Assembly: GCA_047975195.1 (NCBI GenBank)
Contig: JBKEDB010000031.1
Location: 25,597-89,596, forward strand
Source: Cumulibacter sp047975195
GTDB lineage: Bacteria > Actinomycetota > Actinomycetes > Mycobacteriales > Antricoccaceae
DNA: 64,000 nucleotides
Direction: 5' to 3'
Position 1 is the stretch's first letter. Every line of letters starts with the position of its first letter. The position numbers and the translations under genes are program-made. A model generated the notes under the pieces. It was not told the DNA's origin. It ran no database searches and saw nothing but the letters and a program-made list of their open reading frames with translations. Below are positions 8,495-17,480 of the stretch, in pieces.

Positions 8495-10039
8495 CTATCG
8501 CGCTCGCAACGCCTTCTTGTCGAGTTTCCCTAGTGGTGTCTTAGGGAGTTCGGCGATGAATTCGACCGACTTCGGTGCCTGAACCGGCCCTTTGCGCTCC
8601 CGGACGTGATCGATCACCTGCTGCTGCGTCAACTTAGCGTCGGGATGGCGGACCACAAAGGCCTTGACCGCCTCACCCCAGCGCTCGTCCGGAACACCGA
8701 TCACGGCACATGAGCTGACTTGCGCGAGCTCGGAAATCGCGTTCTCGACTTCGCTCGGGTACACGTTGAAGCCGCCGGAGATGATCATGTCCTTGCGTCG
8801 GTCCACGAGAGTGATGAAACCATCGGCATCCATGAATCCCATATCGTCGGTGTGTAACCACCCGCCACGTAGCGCGTGCGCCGTCAATTCAGGGTTCTTC
8901 CAATAGCCCTTCATTACCATCGGGCCACGCAGGCACAACTCGCCGACCTCATTCGGATCCGCCTCGGCACCGTCCTCATGGCGGATCGAGGCGACGACCC
9001 CGATCGTGGGTCGACCCGCCGACGCCAACAGATCGGGGCGGTCCAATCGGTGATCGGCCGACTCGAGTCGCAGTATGTTCACCCCGATCTCGGTCTGGCC
9101 GTAACCCTGGACAAATACCGGGCCGATCCGTTCGATGCCTTCACGTAGCCGCGACGGGGACATCGGCGCTGCGCCGTACAGCACTTCGGTGAGGATCGAT
9201 ACGTCAATCGTCGGGTGGTCACGCAGATGATCGAGCAGCGCGTAGATCATGGTCGGCACCAGGAACGTTTGGGTAACCTGGCGCCGTTCGATCACGCAGA
9301 GAAACTCCTGCGGGTCGAACTTGTCGACTAGGACGACGGAGCCACCACGCATGATCGTCGGGGCAATCAGCGCACCGCCGGCATGGCTGATCGGCGTACA
9401 GATCAACTGTCGCGGCGGGGCTGCATTGTGTGAAGTTGGACCGCCGCCCATCAACGCCATCGAGTACCAACTTCCGAACCTGCTGTGCATTACGCCCTTA
9501 GGGGAGCCTGTCGTCCCGCCCGTGTAGTACAGCAATCCGGTCTCCTCGCCACGTACCGGAGCCGGTGGCGTCGGGTCCGGTGATTCGTACGCCGCCAATT
9601 CGATGAGGTCGGGTTCCCCAACGTCGGGCCCAAGCGCGAGCGTGAGCGCTACCGCTCCGGCCTCGCGCAGTTCTGCCGCTCGTCCAGCGAACAGCCGGGG
9701 ATCGTAGATCAGGCAGTCAATCTCAGCGTCACCCAACACCAACGTGTGATCCGACAACGATCCCATCGGGTGTAGCGGCGTGTACCGCGCCCCGATGTGT
9801 TGTCCAGCCAGTTGGGCGAGATACGCCTCTGGCAGATTCATGCTGAGCATTGCGATCGCCGAGCCGTGAGTCAGCCCATGCGCGGTGAGGACCTTGGCCA
9901 TGCGCTGCACGATCTCGTGTGCCTCGCCGCCCGAAATCTCTCGCTCCTCGTGCGCCAGCACGACGCGGGAGCCGGCCTCGTGGAGCGCCCGAAGCGCACC
10001 GGTCTCGGCGACGACTTCCTCGTGAGGGTCGAACTTCAT
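8495..10039 (-). CDS. Acyl-CoA synthetase (AMP-forming), paralogue 1
   Basis: 514 aa. ANL-superfamily motifs are in order: the P-loop YYTGGTTGSPKGVMH near residue 172, YGAAPMSP, the adenine-binding GYGQTE, GWLHTDDMGF, DRRKDMIISGGFNVYP, and C-terminal PLGKLDKKALR with the catalytic lysine of the adenylation step. It would convert a carboxylic acid, ATP and CoA to acyl-CoA, AMP and PPi, activating the substrate of the regulon. GAGGAG sits 8 bases before ATG 10039. It is the last gene of a leftward nine-gene operon. A clearly similar paralogue is encoded at 22852-24414, with long blocks nearly identical. Confidence 0.92.
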   Translation of the reverse strand: MKFDPHEEVVAETGALRALHEAGSRVVLAHEEREISGGEAHEIVQRMAKVLTAHGLTHGSAIAMLSMNLPEAYLAQLAGQHIGARYTPLHPMGSLSDHTLVLGDAEIDCLIYDPRLFAGRAAELREAGAVALTLALGPDVGEPDLIELAAYESPDPTPPAPVRGEETGLLYYTGGTTGSPKGVMHSRFGSWYSMALMGGGPTSHNAAPPRQLICTPISHAGGALIAPTIMRGGSVVLVDKFDPQEFLCVIERRQVTQTFLVPTMIYALLDHLRDHPTIDVSILTEVLYGAAPMSPSRLREGIERIGPVFVQGYGQTEIGVNILRLESADHRLDRPDLLASAGRPTIGVVASIRHEDGAEADPNEVGELCLRGPMVMKGYWKNPELTAHALRGGWLHTDDMGFMDADGFITLVDRRKDMIISGGFNVYPSEVENAISELAQVSSCAVIGVPDERWGEAVKAFVVRHPDAKLTQQQVIDHVRERKGPVQAPKSVEFIAELPKTPLGKLDKKALRAR

Positions 10040-10049
10040 ATGTGTCTCC

Positions 10050-11018
10050 TCAGTTGTACGGCGCTAACGCCGGGGCGCTCAGCGCAGTGCGGGCAGTTCC
10101 GTATTCATAGGCAGTTCGGGTCACGACCTCGCACACCGTCGTCAGCCGATCCACGCCGCTGACCGAATGCCCCGCGCTCCAGATGTCCTTCCAACGCTTC
10201 GGTCCACCCGCGGTGGCGCCGCCGCCGTACGCAGCACGCGCGGCAGCAACGTCCGCGCTTTCCTCGAGTTTGGCCGGATCCAGCCCGGCGGCCCGGATCG
10301 AGGGCACGAGCATGCTGGTGTCCATCCCGGTAAAGGCCCGCGTCCGCACGATGTCGTCTATCGACGAGTCGACCACCATCTGCTTGTAGGGCACCTGCGC
10401 GCGGCTTTCTGCAGTCGCGATGAATTTGGTGCCCATGTAGCCCAGGTCGCAACCGAGCGTTCGTGCCGCCAGCAACGCTCGACCGTCACTTATGCCGCCG
10501 GCGAGAACGAGCGGGCCGTCGAAGAATTCGCGTACCGCGCGCACGAATGCGAAGGGGTTCAACCATCCGGTGTTGCCGCCTGCCCCGGCGGTTAGCAGGA
10601 TCAACCCGTCGACACCAACGTTCAATGCTCGTCGTGCATGACGCACGGTCGCGACATCGGCCAGCACCGTGATGCCAGCCTCGCGCAAAGCAGGCATGAT
10701 GGGCGCTGGCGAGCCAACGCTGGTGATGACAATCTCGGTGCGGTGCTGGCTCAGGATGTCGACGTCACGTTCGATGTCATCGCGCCGCATAATCAGGTTC
10801 GGGCAGTACGGTGCATCGGTCTCGGTCAATTCGCCATCGAGTTCGTCGAGCCATTCGTTAAGTTCGGCAGGACTGCGCGGGTTCACGGTTGGGAAAGCCC
10901 CGATCACGCCGGCCCGGCAGGCCGCTTTGACGAGCTCGGGCCCGGAGACGCGAAGCATTGGTGCGACGATGACCGGCAGCCGCATCCGACTTGCGATGTG
11001 CTCTGGCAATAGGGCCAT
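10050..11018 (-). CDS. Nitronate monooxygenase-like (NMO/FabK family) FMN oxidoreductase
   Basis: 322 aa. An FMN-binding TIM barrel with N-terminal LPVIVAPMLRVSGPELVKAAC, the GLILLTAGAGGNTGWLNPFAF segment at about 138-158, and the phosphate-binding VLAGGISDGRALLAARTLGCDLGYMGTKF. In characterised class I nitronate monooxygenases a His follows the GG of this segment and acts in catalysis; here the residue is Asn149. The protein is therefore unlikely to be a canonical nitronate monooxygenase and may be an enoyl reductase or other flavoenzyme of the acyl-CoA pathway. It sits 10 bases upstream of the synthetase and 21 bases downstream of a CaiB/BaiF gene, inside the operon. Confidence 0.85.
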   Translation of the reverse strand: MALLPEHIASRMRLPVIVAPMLRVSGPELVKAACRAGVIGAFPTVNPRSPAELNEWLDELDGELTETDAPYCPNLIMRRDDIERDVDILSQHRTEIVITSVGSPAPIMPALREAGITVLADVATVRHARRALNVGVDGLILLTAGAGGNTGWLNPFAFVRAVREFFDGPLVLAGGISDGRALLAARTLGCDLGYMGTKFIATAESRAQVPYKQMVVDSSIDDIVRTRAFTGMDTSMLVPSIRAAGLDPAKLEESADVAAARAAYGGGATAGGPKRWKDIWSAGHSVSGVDRLTTVCEVVTRTAYEYGTARTALSAPALAPYN

Positions 11019-11039
11019 TGGTGGTTCCTCTCACTAAGC

Positions 11040-12251
11040 TCAGACCAGGACGCCGTCAGCGACAAGCCGGTCGATCGAGGTGTGGTCGTAACCGAGCAGG
11101 TCGGTGAGCACTTCCGCAGTCGAATCCCCGGTGGCGTCGGCTGGGGCTGGCGCGACAGTCCCGGCGGGCTCGATCTCGCACTGGGCGCGGCGAATGACGA
11201 AATCGCCGATCGACTCTGTGCACTGATCAACGAAGTACTCATCCGAAGCGAGGTCCTCATCAGATAGAAGCTCGGTCCCCTTGGTCACCGCGTGCGAGGG
11301 GATACCCACCGATTGCAACCGACGTTCCGCTTGGTGCGCGGACAGTGCCGCGGCCCACCGAGCGACGGCGTCGTTGAGTACGTCGAGGTGTCGTAGCCGG
11401 CCGACGAGCGTGTCGAATCGAGCATCCTGCAGCGCCTGGCCACCCAGGTGGGCGAACGCCGCCCATTGCTGGTGGTTCTCAACATCGATCGCGATCCACG
11501 AATCGACGCCGCTGCATTGGTAAACATCGCTCGGGGCGCGCGTCGTCGACAGTCGCGAGCCGCGCCGTTTCGGGTTACGACCGTTGACGGCGAATTCGAG
11601 GTAGGCAGGCGCGACGAACTGCAGACCGGCTTCGGCCTGCGCGACGTCTATCCGGCAGCCATCGCCTCCGCCGCGTACGCGGCGCAGCGCGGCAAGCGTC
11701 GTCGCCACCACGTACCGCGGTGTCACCGCGTCCGTCCACGGCCCGAACGGACCCGTCGGCGGCAGGTCTGGCCACCCTACAAGCATTCCAGCACCGGAGT
11801 ACGCGGCTCCGGTGGTACCCACGCCGCTGGTTCGGGCCCGCGGTCCGAAACTGCCGAACACGCTAGTGGAGATATAGATGAGCTTCGGGTTGACCGACTT
11901 CAACACATCATCATCGAGTCCGAGGCGCTCCATCACCCCGGGCGTATAGCTCTGTAGCAAGACGTCGCTATCCGCGACCAGATCGAGAAGAATTTGTCGG
12001 CCACGTGGCGTCTGCAGATTGATAGCGACACTTTTCTTGCCCGCGTTGATGAACTGGTACGACAGGGAATTCGTCGTATCGGGGCACCCCTTGAATGGGC
12101 CCAGTAGCCGTAGCGGATCAATACGAGTCGCGGTCTCGACCTTGATGACTTGAGCGCCGAGGTCGGCCAGGTAACGCGCCGACATCGGACCAACCATGAC
12201 CCAGCTGAGGTCGAGGACACGTACTCCGCTCAGCGGCAAGTTCTCAGACAT
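11040..12251 (-). CDS. CaiB/BaiF family CoA-transferase with intact catalytic Asp
   Basis: 403 aa. It starts with LPLSGVRVLDLSWVMVGP and has ARYLADLGAQVIKVE, GKKSVAINLQTPRGRQ, and the active-site segment GCRIDVAQAEAGLQF, where Asp202 occupies the position that forms the acyl-aspartyl anhydride in family III CoA-transferases. It would move CoA from a donor thioester to a carboxylic acid without spending ATP. It lies 15 bases downstream of a second CaiB/BaiF gene whose equivalent residue is Gly, suggesting that the two products form a heteromeric enzyme. The substrate is unknown. Confidence 0.9.
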   Translation of the reverse strand: MSENLPLSGVRVLDLSWVMVGPMSARYLADLGAQVIKVETATRIDPLRLLGPFKGCPDTTNSLSYQFINAGKKSVAINLQTPRGRQILLDLVADSDVLLQSYTPGVMERLGLDDDVLKSVNPKLIYISTSVFGSFGPRARTSGVGTTGAAYSGAGMLVGWPDLPPTGPFGPWTDAVTPRYVVATTLAALRRVRGGGDGCRIDVAQAEAGLQFVAPAYLEFAVNGRNPKRRGSRLSTTRAPSDVYQCSGVDSWIAIDVENHQQWAAFAHLGGQALQDARFDTLVGRLRHLDVLNDAVARWAAALSAHQAERRLQSVGIPSHAVTKGTELLSDEDLASDEYFVDQCTESIGDFVIRRAQCEIEPAGTVAPAPADATGDSTAEVLTDLLGYDHTSIDRLVADGVLV

Positions 12252-12266
12252 GTGCTGTCCTTAGTC

Positions 12267-13469
12267 TTAAATGATCGAGGCGGCGAACATCGCCTGTTGC
12301 TCGCTCGGCGCATATCCGAGGTCGGCCAACACCTCATGTGTGTGTTGCGACAGCGTTGGGGCCGGCGATGTCGCGCCGATCTGAACACCGGGTACCCGCG
12401 CGAAGGTGGCTGGGAAGGGCACCTCGTCGCCGAACAGCGACAGCGGTTGGAACAGCCCGCGATCGCGGTACTGATCGAACTCGGCGATGTCAGACATCTC
12501 CATCATGGGTGCCGCAAAGAACCGGTGCTCTTGCGCGTAATCGACGATCTGCGATTTCGAGCTGGCTAGCGCGAATCGCAGCACGGCATCGACCAAATCC
12601 AGCAGCGGCTTGTTCTCGAGGGCGCCAGCCTGATAATCAGCAACGAAGGTGCGCCACTGGGTCTTGGCCAACCCAGGGTCCGCATAGCCGAGTTCACACA
12701 CGAGCGCGGCCAATCTCTCGGTCATGCCGACAAATCCGCCGAAGGCGATGCTCACGAGTACGAAGCCGTCCTTGCACGGCACAATGTTCGGCAGCGCGAC
12801 GTCTGCGACCACCGTTCCAGTAGAACGCGTCCGATTCCATTCCGGCGCGAGAGCGACATAGGGCGCAGACAAAGCGCTCATCATGGCGGCGATCCGCGCG
12901 CTGACGCCAACCTGCTGTCCACCGCCGTCCGCTGACCTGGCCAGGAGCGCGCCGAGAATGCCGATGGCGGCCTCAGCTCCGGCCTCCAGGACCGGGGGCG
13001 CGGTCGGCAACATCAGCGGTGCGCGATCCGGATTCCCCGTCGCTGCGGGCGAGCCGGTCGACGCATGCAGGGTCATGTCGGTATAGGCGAAATCGCGCCT
13101 CGGTCCGGTTCGCGAGAACGGGCGAACCACGCAATCCACGATCGTTTCGGGCGGCGCATCGGGAATGATCTGCTGCCCCTTCGCGCGCAGTAACACATCG
13201 GCCCGCCCCAACAGGCCGCGCAGGATATGCGCGCCATCGGGAGTTTCGAGATCTAGCGTGACGCCATGTTTCCCGCGGTTGTACGCCTGCCAGAACAGGC
13301 TCGACTCGGCGGTCAGCGGCCCGTCGCGAAACGGCTCCATACGGCGCATCGGGGATCCCGTGGGTGGCTCGATGACGATCACGCGTGCACCGAGGTCGGC
13401 GAGGATCTGCCCGCCGACCGCAGTGTGTGGGTGCGAAATCTCGACTACGGTGATATCGGCAAGCATCAT
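12267..13469 (-). CDS. CaiB/BaiF family protein lacking the catalytic Asp
   Basis: 400 aa from the first of two adjacent ATG codons at 13469, which falls after the stop of the upstream gene. The fold is family III CoA-transferase: ADITVVEISHPHTAVGGQIL, ADLGARVIVIEPP, NRGKHGVTLDLETPDGA. In the active-site segment GGGQQVGVSARIAAMM, Gly188 replaces the Asp that forms the covalent intermediate (codon GGC, where Asp would be GAC). The product is therefore probably a structural or regulatory subunit of a heteromer with the neighbouring Asp-containing protein. An independent non-transferase role cannot be excluded. Confidence 0.88.
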   Translation of the reverse strand: MMLADITVVEISHPHTAVGGQILADLGARVIVIEPPTGSPMRRMEPFRDGPLTAESSLFWQAYNRGKHGVTLDLETPDGAHILRGLLGRADVLLRAKGQQIIPDAPPETIVDCVVRPFSRTGPRRDFAYTDMTLHASTGSPAATGNPDRAPLMLPTAPPVLEAGAEAAIGILGALLARSADGGGQQVGVSARIAAMMSALSAPYVALAPEWNRTRSTGTVVADVALPNIVPCKDGFVLVSIAFGGFVGMTERLAALVCELGYADPGLAKTQWRTFVADYQAGALENKPLLDLVDAVLRFALASSKSQIVDYAQEHRFFAAPMMEMSDIAEFDQYRDRGLFQPLSLFGDEVPFPATFARVPGVQIGATSPAPTLSQHTHEVLADLGYAPSEQQAMFAASII

Positions 13470-13503
13470 TTCGTGCTTTCGTTTCGCCGGCGTCCCTCTC
13501 CGA

Positions 13504-14277
13504 TCATTTCCCTTTCCAAACGGGTTTGCGCTTCTCCGCGAACGCCTTGAGCCCCTCGACCCGATCTTCGGAACTGATCGCGACCGCAGCGATGGGCATC
13601 TGGTCGCGCCAGGCCTCTTCCTCGGTCCACTCGCTAGACTGGAAAATGATCTCCTTCGACGCGGCCAGCGCTGTCGGCCCATTCACCAGAATCTGGTGGG
13701 CGAGTTCGACAGCCGCATCCAGTGCCTGACCTGGCTCGACCAGCCGGTTGATCAGCCCGTATTGCGAGAACCATTCCGCGCTCTTGAGTTCAGCGGTAAG
13801 AGCGAGCTCCATCGCTATGTGGTAAGGGATCCGCCTTGGCAGGCGGAATAGTCCCCCGCCGATGGCTACGACGTTGTGACGCGCCTCCGGTAGACCCATC
13901 CGGGCGTTTCGGGCGGCGACAATGAGGTCACAAGACAGGCACGTCTCCAAGCCGCCTCCGACCGCGACACCCTCTACGGCGGCGATGAGTGGCTTGCGGC
14001 TCGGCCGTTGCATGATTCCGAAACCGCCCCGGGTGGGCCGTTCACGGGTTCCACCTTTCGCCGCCTCCTTCAGATCTGCGCCAGCCGAGAAGTCTCCGCC
14101 AGCGCCGGTGATGATGCCGACGAAGAGTTCATCGGTCTCGTCCAGCATGTCCATCGCGGCGTTGACGCCGCGCGCGACCTCAGCGTTCGCCGCGTTCTTC
14201 GCCTCGGGTCGGTTGATCGTGACGATCAGCAACGGACCACGTCGTTCGGTCAGCACCGCATCTTGCGCGTTCGACAT
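13504..14277 (-). CDS. Enoyl-CoA hydratase/isomerase family protein
   Basis: 257 aa. Crotonase fold with the oxyanion-hole segments GGDFSAGADLKE and AVEGVAVGGGLETCL. Both Glu residues used for hydration are present, one in GGGLETC and one in GLPEARHN. It probably hydrates a 2-enoyl-CoA to the 3-hydroxyacyl-CoA. ATG 14277 is chosen because AAGGA stands six bases upstream and the crotonase homology begins right after it; the frame stays open for a long stretch upstream, over the SDR gene, but that part is a shadow. It lies 8 bases from the upstream SDR gene in the same operon. Confidence 0.92.
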   Translation of the reverse strand: MSNAQDAVLTERRGPLLIVTINRPEAKNAANAEVARGVNAAMDMLDETDELFVGIITGAGGDFSAGADLKEAAKGGTRERPTRGGFGIMQRPSRKPLIAAVEGVAVGGGLETCLSCDLIVAARNARMGLPEARHNVVAIGGGLFRLPRRIPYHIAMELALTAELKSAEWFSQYGLINRLVEPGQALDAAVELAHQILVNGPTALAASKEIIFQSSEWTEEEAWRDQMPIAAVAISSEDRVEGLKAFAEKRKPVWKGK

Positions 14278-14285
14278 GATGTTCC

Positions 14286-15077
14286 TTAGAGGTTGAAGGT
14301 GAATCCGCCGTTGACCGGGTAGGTCTGCCCGGTGATGTACTCGCTCGAATCTGACGCGAGCATCAGCACGACGTTGGCGACGTCCGTGGGCCTGCCGGGG
14401 CGTCGGATGACGTACTTGGACATCATCTTTTTGGTGCGCTCCGGATCCTGCTTGAGGCGGTCCTCGATCGCGGGGGTGAACGTAGCGGCGATCGCCACGG
14501 AGTTCGCGGTAATCCCGTGCCGACCCATTCCACGCGCCACAGCACGGGTGAAACCGGCGGCGCCGGCCTTGGCTCCGGCATACACCTCGAGGCCGGGATC
14601 CCCATAACGGCTGGCTTCGGAGATAATCGTGATGACCCGGCCGTGCTTGCGATCGATCATTCCGGGCAGCACCGCGGACGTCGCATTGATGACGCCGTAG
14701 AAGTTCACGCCGATGAAACTGTTCCAAGCCTCAGGCCCGGTCTCGTAGAACGGATCGCGCGCCTTCTCATCCGGGTTTGCACCGGCGTTTCCGGCGTTGT
14801 TGACCAGGATGTCGACCGATCCGAACTGACCAGTCGCCTCGGCGGCGATCTGCCGCATCTGGTCGAGGTCGGTCACGTCGCCTTGCACGGCGACGGCAGT
14901 TCCGCCACTGTCATTGATCTCCTTGGCTACGCTCTTGGCACGGTCAAGGAGGTAGTCGTTGACGATGACGGCTTTGGCATTGTGTTCGGCGAAGTGGAGG
15001 GCGACTTGGCGACCTACCCCCTGGCCGGCTCCGGTAACGAGGCCGACCCGGCCGTCGAGGCTAAGTATGTTGGACAT
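14286..15077 (-). CDS. SDR family 3-hydroxyacyl-CoA dehydrogenase-like oxidoreductase
   Basis: 263 aa. Classical short-chain dehydrogenase: TGAGQGVG cofactor motif at 15-22, NNAG near 93, catalytic Ser153, Tyr166 and Lys170 (YAGAK), and a C-terminal TGQTYPVNGG. It would oxidise a hydroxyl group with NAD(P)+, most simply the 3-hydroxyacyl-CoA made by the neighbouring hydratase. AAGGAG precedes ATG 15077 by 8 bases. It is followed closely by the hydratase gene. Confidence 0.92.
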   Translation of the reverse strand: MSNILSLDGRVGLVTGAGQGVGRQVALHFAEHNAKAVIVNDYLLDRAKSVAKEINDSGGTAVAVQGDVTDLDQMRQIAAEATGQFGSVDILVNNAGNAGANPDEKARDPFYETGPEAWNSFIGVNFYGVINATSAVLPGMIDRKHGRVITIISEASRYGDPGLEVYAGAKAGAAGFTRAVARGMGRHGITANSVAIAATFTPAIEDRLKQDPERTKKMMSKYVIRRPGRPTDVANVVLMLASDSSEYITGQTYPVNGGFTFNL

Positions 15078-15144
15078 GCAGTTGCTCCTTCGAATGGTGT
15101 GGGTGAGCCGCGTGTCTTTCGGGCTTGCGGCATACTGCGCCGAT

Positions 15145-16296
15145 TCAGTCCTTCAGTAGCCGCTTGGCGATAACGTGGTACCTGTGGACTTCGCTAGGCC
15201 CCTCGTAGATGCGCGAGAGTCGTTGCAGTCCGTACCAATGCGCGAGCGGGTTATCGAGCGATGCACCGGCAGCGCCATGCACCTGGATGGCCCGGTCGAG
15301 AACTCGCCCGACGGTTTCGGTGCCTAACACCTTGACCATCCCTGCCTCAACCCGCGTGTCATAGCCCTTGTCGGTGCGTTCTGCTGCGTTGTAGAGCGCG
15401 AGCCGCGTCTGGTGGATCTCCATCCAGGAGTCAACGATAAATGCCTGAATCGCCTGCTTCTCGCTCAGTGGGCTGCCGAACGCCTGCCGCTGCTTGCTGT
15501 ACTCGGTCATCATTTCCAGCGCGCGATCGGCGATCCCGAGCGCCGTCGCCGCCACGGTCATTCGCGCGGTGCTCAGCAGGCGCTGGGCCTGCCGGAATCC
15601 GGTTCCCTCGGCTCCGAGCATCGCGTATTCAGGGACTCGGCAATCCTCGAAGAACAGTTCGTGGATCTTCATTCCGCCGAGGACCTCGATCTCCCTGGAG
15701 ATCTGCAGGCCCGGATTGTCCTTGTCGACCAGGAAAATCGATATGCCGCCACGTTGGCGCAACTTGTCATCGGTCACCGCGACAACCAAAATTACATCCG
15801 CTGCCGCGACCGCCGAAATGAAGACTTTATTGCCGTCGATGATCCATTCATCCCCGTCACGCACGGCTCTGGTCCGGATACTGCCACCCGGATCGCCGCC
15901 GCCACTTGGTTCGGTCTGTGCGAACGCGTATCGCTTCTCACCGGCGATCATGGGATCGGCGTACCGGCTGCGGAGCTGCCCCGTCGCGTTCAGCAGCGCC
16001 TCCGGCACGTTCCCGCCGAACCGCAGTTGCGCCAACGACCACGACGCAACCTCGAACACGTTGATCAGGTTGTACACCGACAGATCAGCGCCACCGTGCT
16101 CTTCGGAGGTCGACAATCCCCAGAGGCCGGCATCACGTGCGGCGTTGCGTCCGGGTAGGTAATCGGCCTCGCGCAGTTCGTCGCCACGCAGGATCCGCTG
16201 CTCTAGCGGCATTTGGTGGTCGTCGACAAGTGTTCGTACGAGTGCACGCAGATCCTCAGTTTCCTGCGGGCGATCGATGGGACTGAATACTGGCAT
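15145..16296 (-). CDS. Acyl-CoA dehydrogenase
   Basis: 383 aa from ATG 16296, which has AGAAGGA upstream; translation farther upstream runs into the thiolase-like gene. Motifs: YAFAQTEPSGGGDPGGSIRT (flavin site), DEWIIDGNKVFISAV, the middle domain LLSTARMTVAATALGIADRALEM, and C-terminal IYEGPSEVHRYHVIAKRL carrying the catalytic Glu. It produces the 2-enoyl-CoA for the hydratase in the same operon, with ETF as electron acceptor. The family prefers branched or short acyl groups in many members, but no substrate can be assigned. Confidence 0.92.
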   Translation of the reverse strand: MPVFSPIDRPQETEDLRALVRTLVDDHQMPLEQRILRGDELREADYLPGRNAARDAGLWGLSTSEEHGGADLSVYNLINVFEVASWSLAQLRFGGNVPEALLNATGQLRSRYADPMIAGEKRYAFAQTEPSGGGDPGGSIRTRAVRDGDEWIIDGNKVFISAVAAADVILVVAVTDDKLRQRGGISIFLVDKDNPGLQISREIEVLGGMKIHELFFEDCRVPEYAMLGAEGTGFRQAQRLLSTARMTVAATALGIADRALEMMTEYSKQRQAFGSPLSEKQAIQAFIVDSWMEIHQTRLALYNAAERTDKGYDTRVEAGMVKVLGTETVGRVLDRAIQVHGAAGASLDNPLAHWYGLQRLSRIYEGPSEVHRYHVIAKRLLKD

Positions 16297-16325
16297 CAAT
16301 GTTCCTTCTGGTTCGTCGTTGTAAC

Positions 16326-17480
16326 TCAGGCTCGGGGCGCGCAAAGCACATGGGTGACACAAACCGCGCCGAGTCCAACCATGTGAGCGAGCCCGTAGCG
16401 CGCACCGGGATGCTGCCGCGGGCCGGCCTCACCCCGGAGTTGGCGAGTGATCTCTCCGATCTGCCCAACGCCGGTTGGTCCGGTCGGATGACCCATTGCG
16501 AGCAGGCCGCCGGATGCGCTCACTGCGACGCGGCCGCCGATATCGAACGCGCCACGCTCGGTCTCTCTGCCGCCATCTCCTTCGGCGCACAAGCCCATCG
16601 CCTCGACGTACTGAAGTTCCTCGATCGTGAAGGCGTCATGCAGTTCGACGACGTTGATTTTTTCGGCGGCGATATCTGCTTCCCGTAGAGCTATCTCGGT
16701 AGCCTTGCGTGTCAGTTCGGCATCATGGTTCTTCGCGCCATACAGTTCCTCGCTCGTCGAAGCCGACGAAAGAATCTGCACGCAGCGCTCGCGGCTGATA
16801 CCGAGTCGGTCGATCGCCTCATCCGAGACCAGGACCACGGCCGCGGCGCCCTCGCCGACCGGGCAGCACTGGAGTCGGGTGAGCGGTCCGGCAATCCTGC
16901 GGTCGCCAAGAACTTCGTCGAGGGACCGTTCCTGCTGACGTTGCGCGAAAGGGTTGAGCGATCCGTTGCGGTGATTCTTCACCGCAACGCGCGCAAGTTG
17001 CTCGGGCGTAGCGTCGTATTTGTCCATGTACTCAGCGGCCAGCAAGGCGAAATGGGTCGGGGGCAGGACCCGATCTCCTATGAGGGTAGGAATCCCAGTG
17101 TGGTGACCCGCGTTAACCAGACCAAGCCGCTTATCGACTCCCAGCGCCAATGTCACATCGGACACCCCTGACGCCACAGCGATCGCGCCGAGACGGACCG
17201 CGCTCGAACCCGACGCAGAAGCATTGTCGATCTGCGTCATCGACACACCGGTCGCCCCGAGGTGCGCCAACACCGGACGGCTGACAGCCATACCCGATGT
17301 TGCGGTTCCGGTGTAGACGTTGTCGACGTCGACATACCCGACTCGCGCATCATCGAGCGCGGCGCGAGCGGCGGTCGTTCCTAGATCGACGAGAGTCGTG
17401 TCCTGGCTCAATCGCTGATACCGATGGAAACCAATGCCAGCGACAAAGACTGGGCGTAGGTCGGCGAGAACCTTAGGCAT
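16326..17480 (-). CDS. Thiolase-like protein with Ser in place of the nucleophilic Cys (candidate acyl-CoA retro-aldolase subunit)
   Basis: 384 aa. Thiolase fold of the SCP2/lipid-transfer type: VDVDNVYTGTATSG, DNASASGSSAVRLGA, CCPVGEGAAAVVLV, ELHDAFTIEEL, and GGLLAMGHPTGPTGVGQ. The nucleophile, normally Cys in an N-x-C-ASG context, is Ser88 (codon TCT), so ordinary thiolysis is unlikely. Its gene overlaps a DUF35 gene by 8 bases. In steroid catabolism, Ltp2-type thiolase-like proteins lacking that Cys pair with a DUF35 protein (ChsH2) and cleave 3-hydroxyacyl-CoA by a retro-aldol reaction. By analogy this pair may do the carbon-carbon cleavage of the pathway; this is inference. Confidence 0.85.
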   Translation of the reverse strand: MPKVLADLRPVFVAGIGFHRYQRLSQDTTLVDLGTTAARAALDDARVGYVDVDNVYTGTATSGMAVSRPVLAHLGATGVSMTQIDNASASGSSAVRLGAIAVASGVSDVTLALGVDKRLGLVNAGHHTGIPTLIGDRVLPPTHFALLAAEYMDKYDATPEQLARVAVKNHRNGSLNPFAQRQQERSLDEVLGDRRIAGPLTRLQCCPVGEGAAAVVLVSDEAIDRLGISRERCVQILSSASTSEELYGAKNHDAELTRKATEIALREADIAAEKINVVELHDAFTIEELQYVEAMGLCAEGDGGRETERGAFDIGGRVAVSASGGLLAMGHPTGPTGVGQIGEITRQLRGEAGPRQHPGARYGLAHMVGLGAVCVTHVLCAPRA

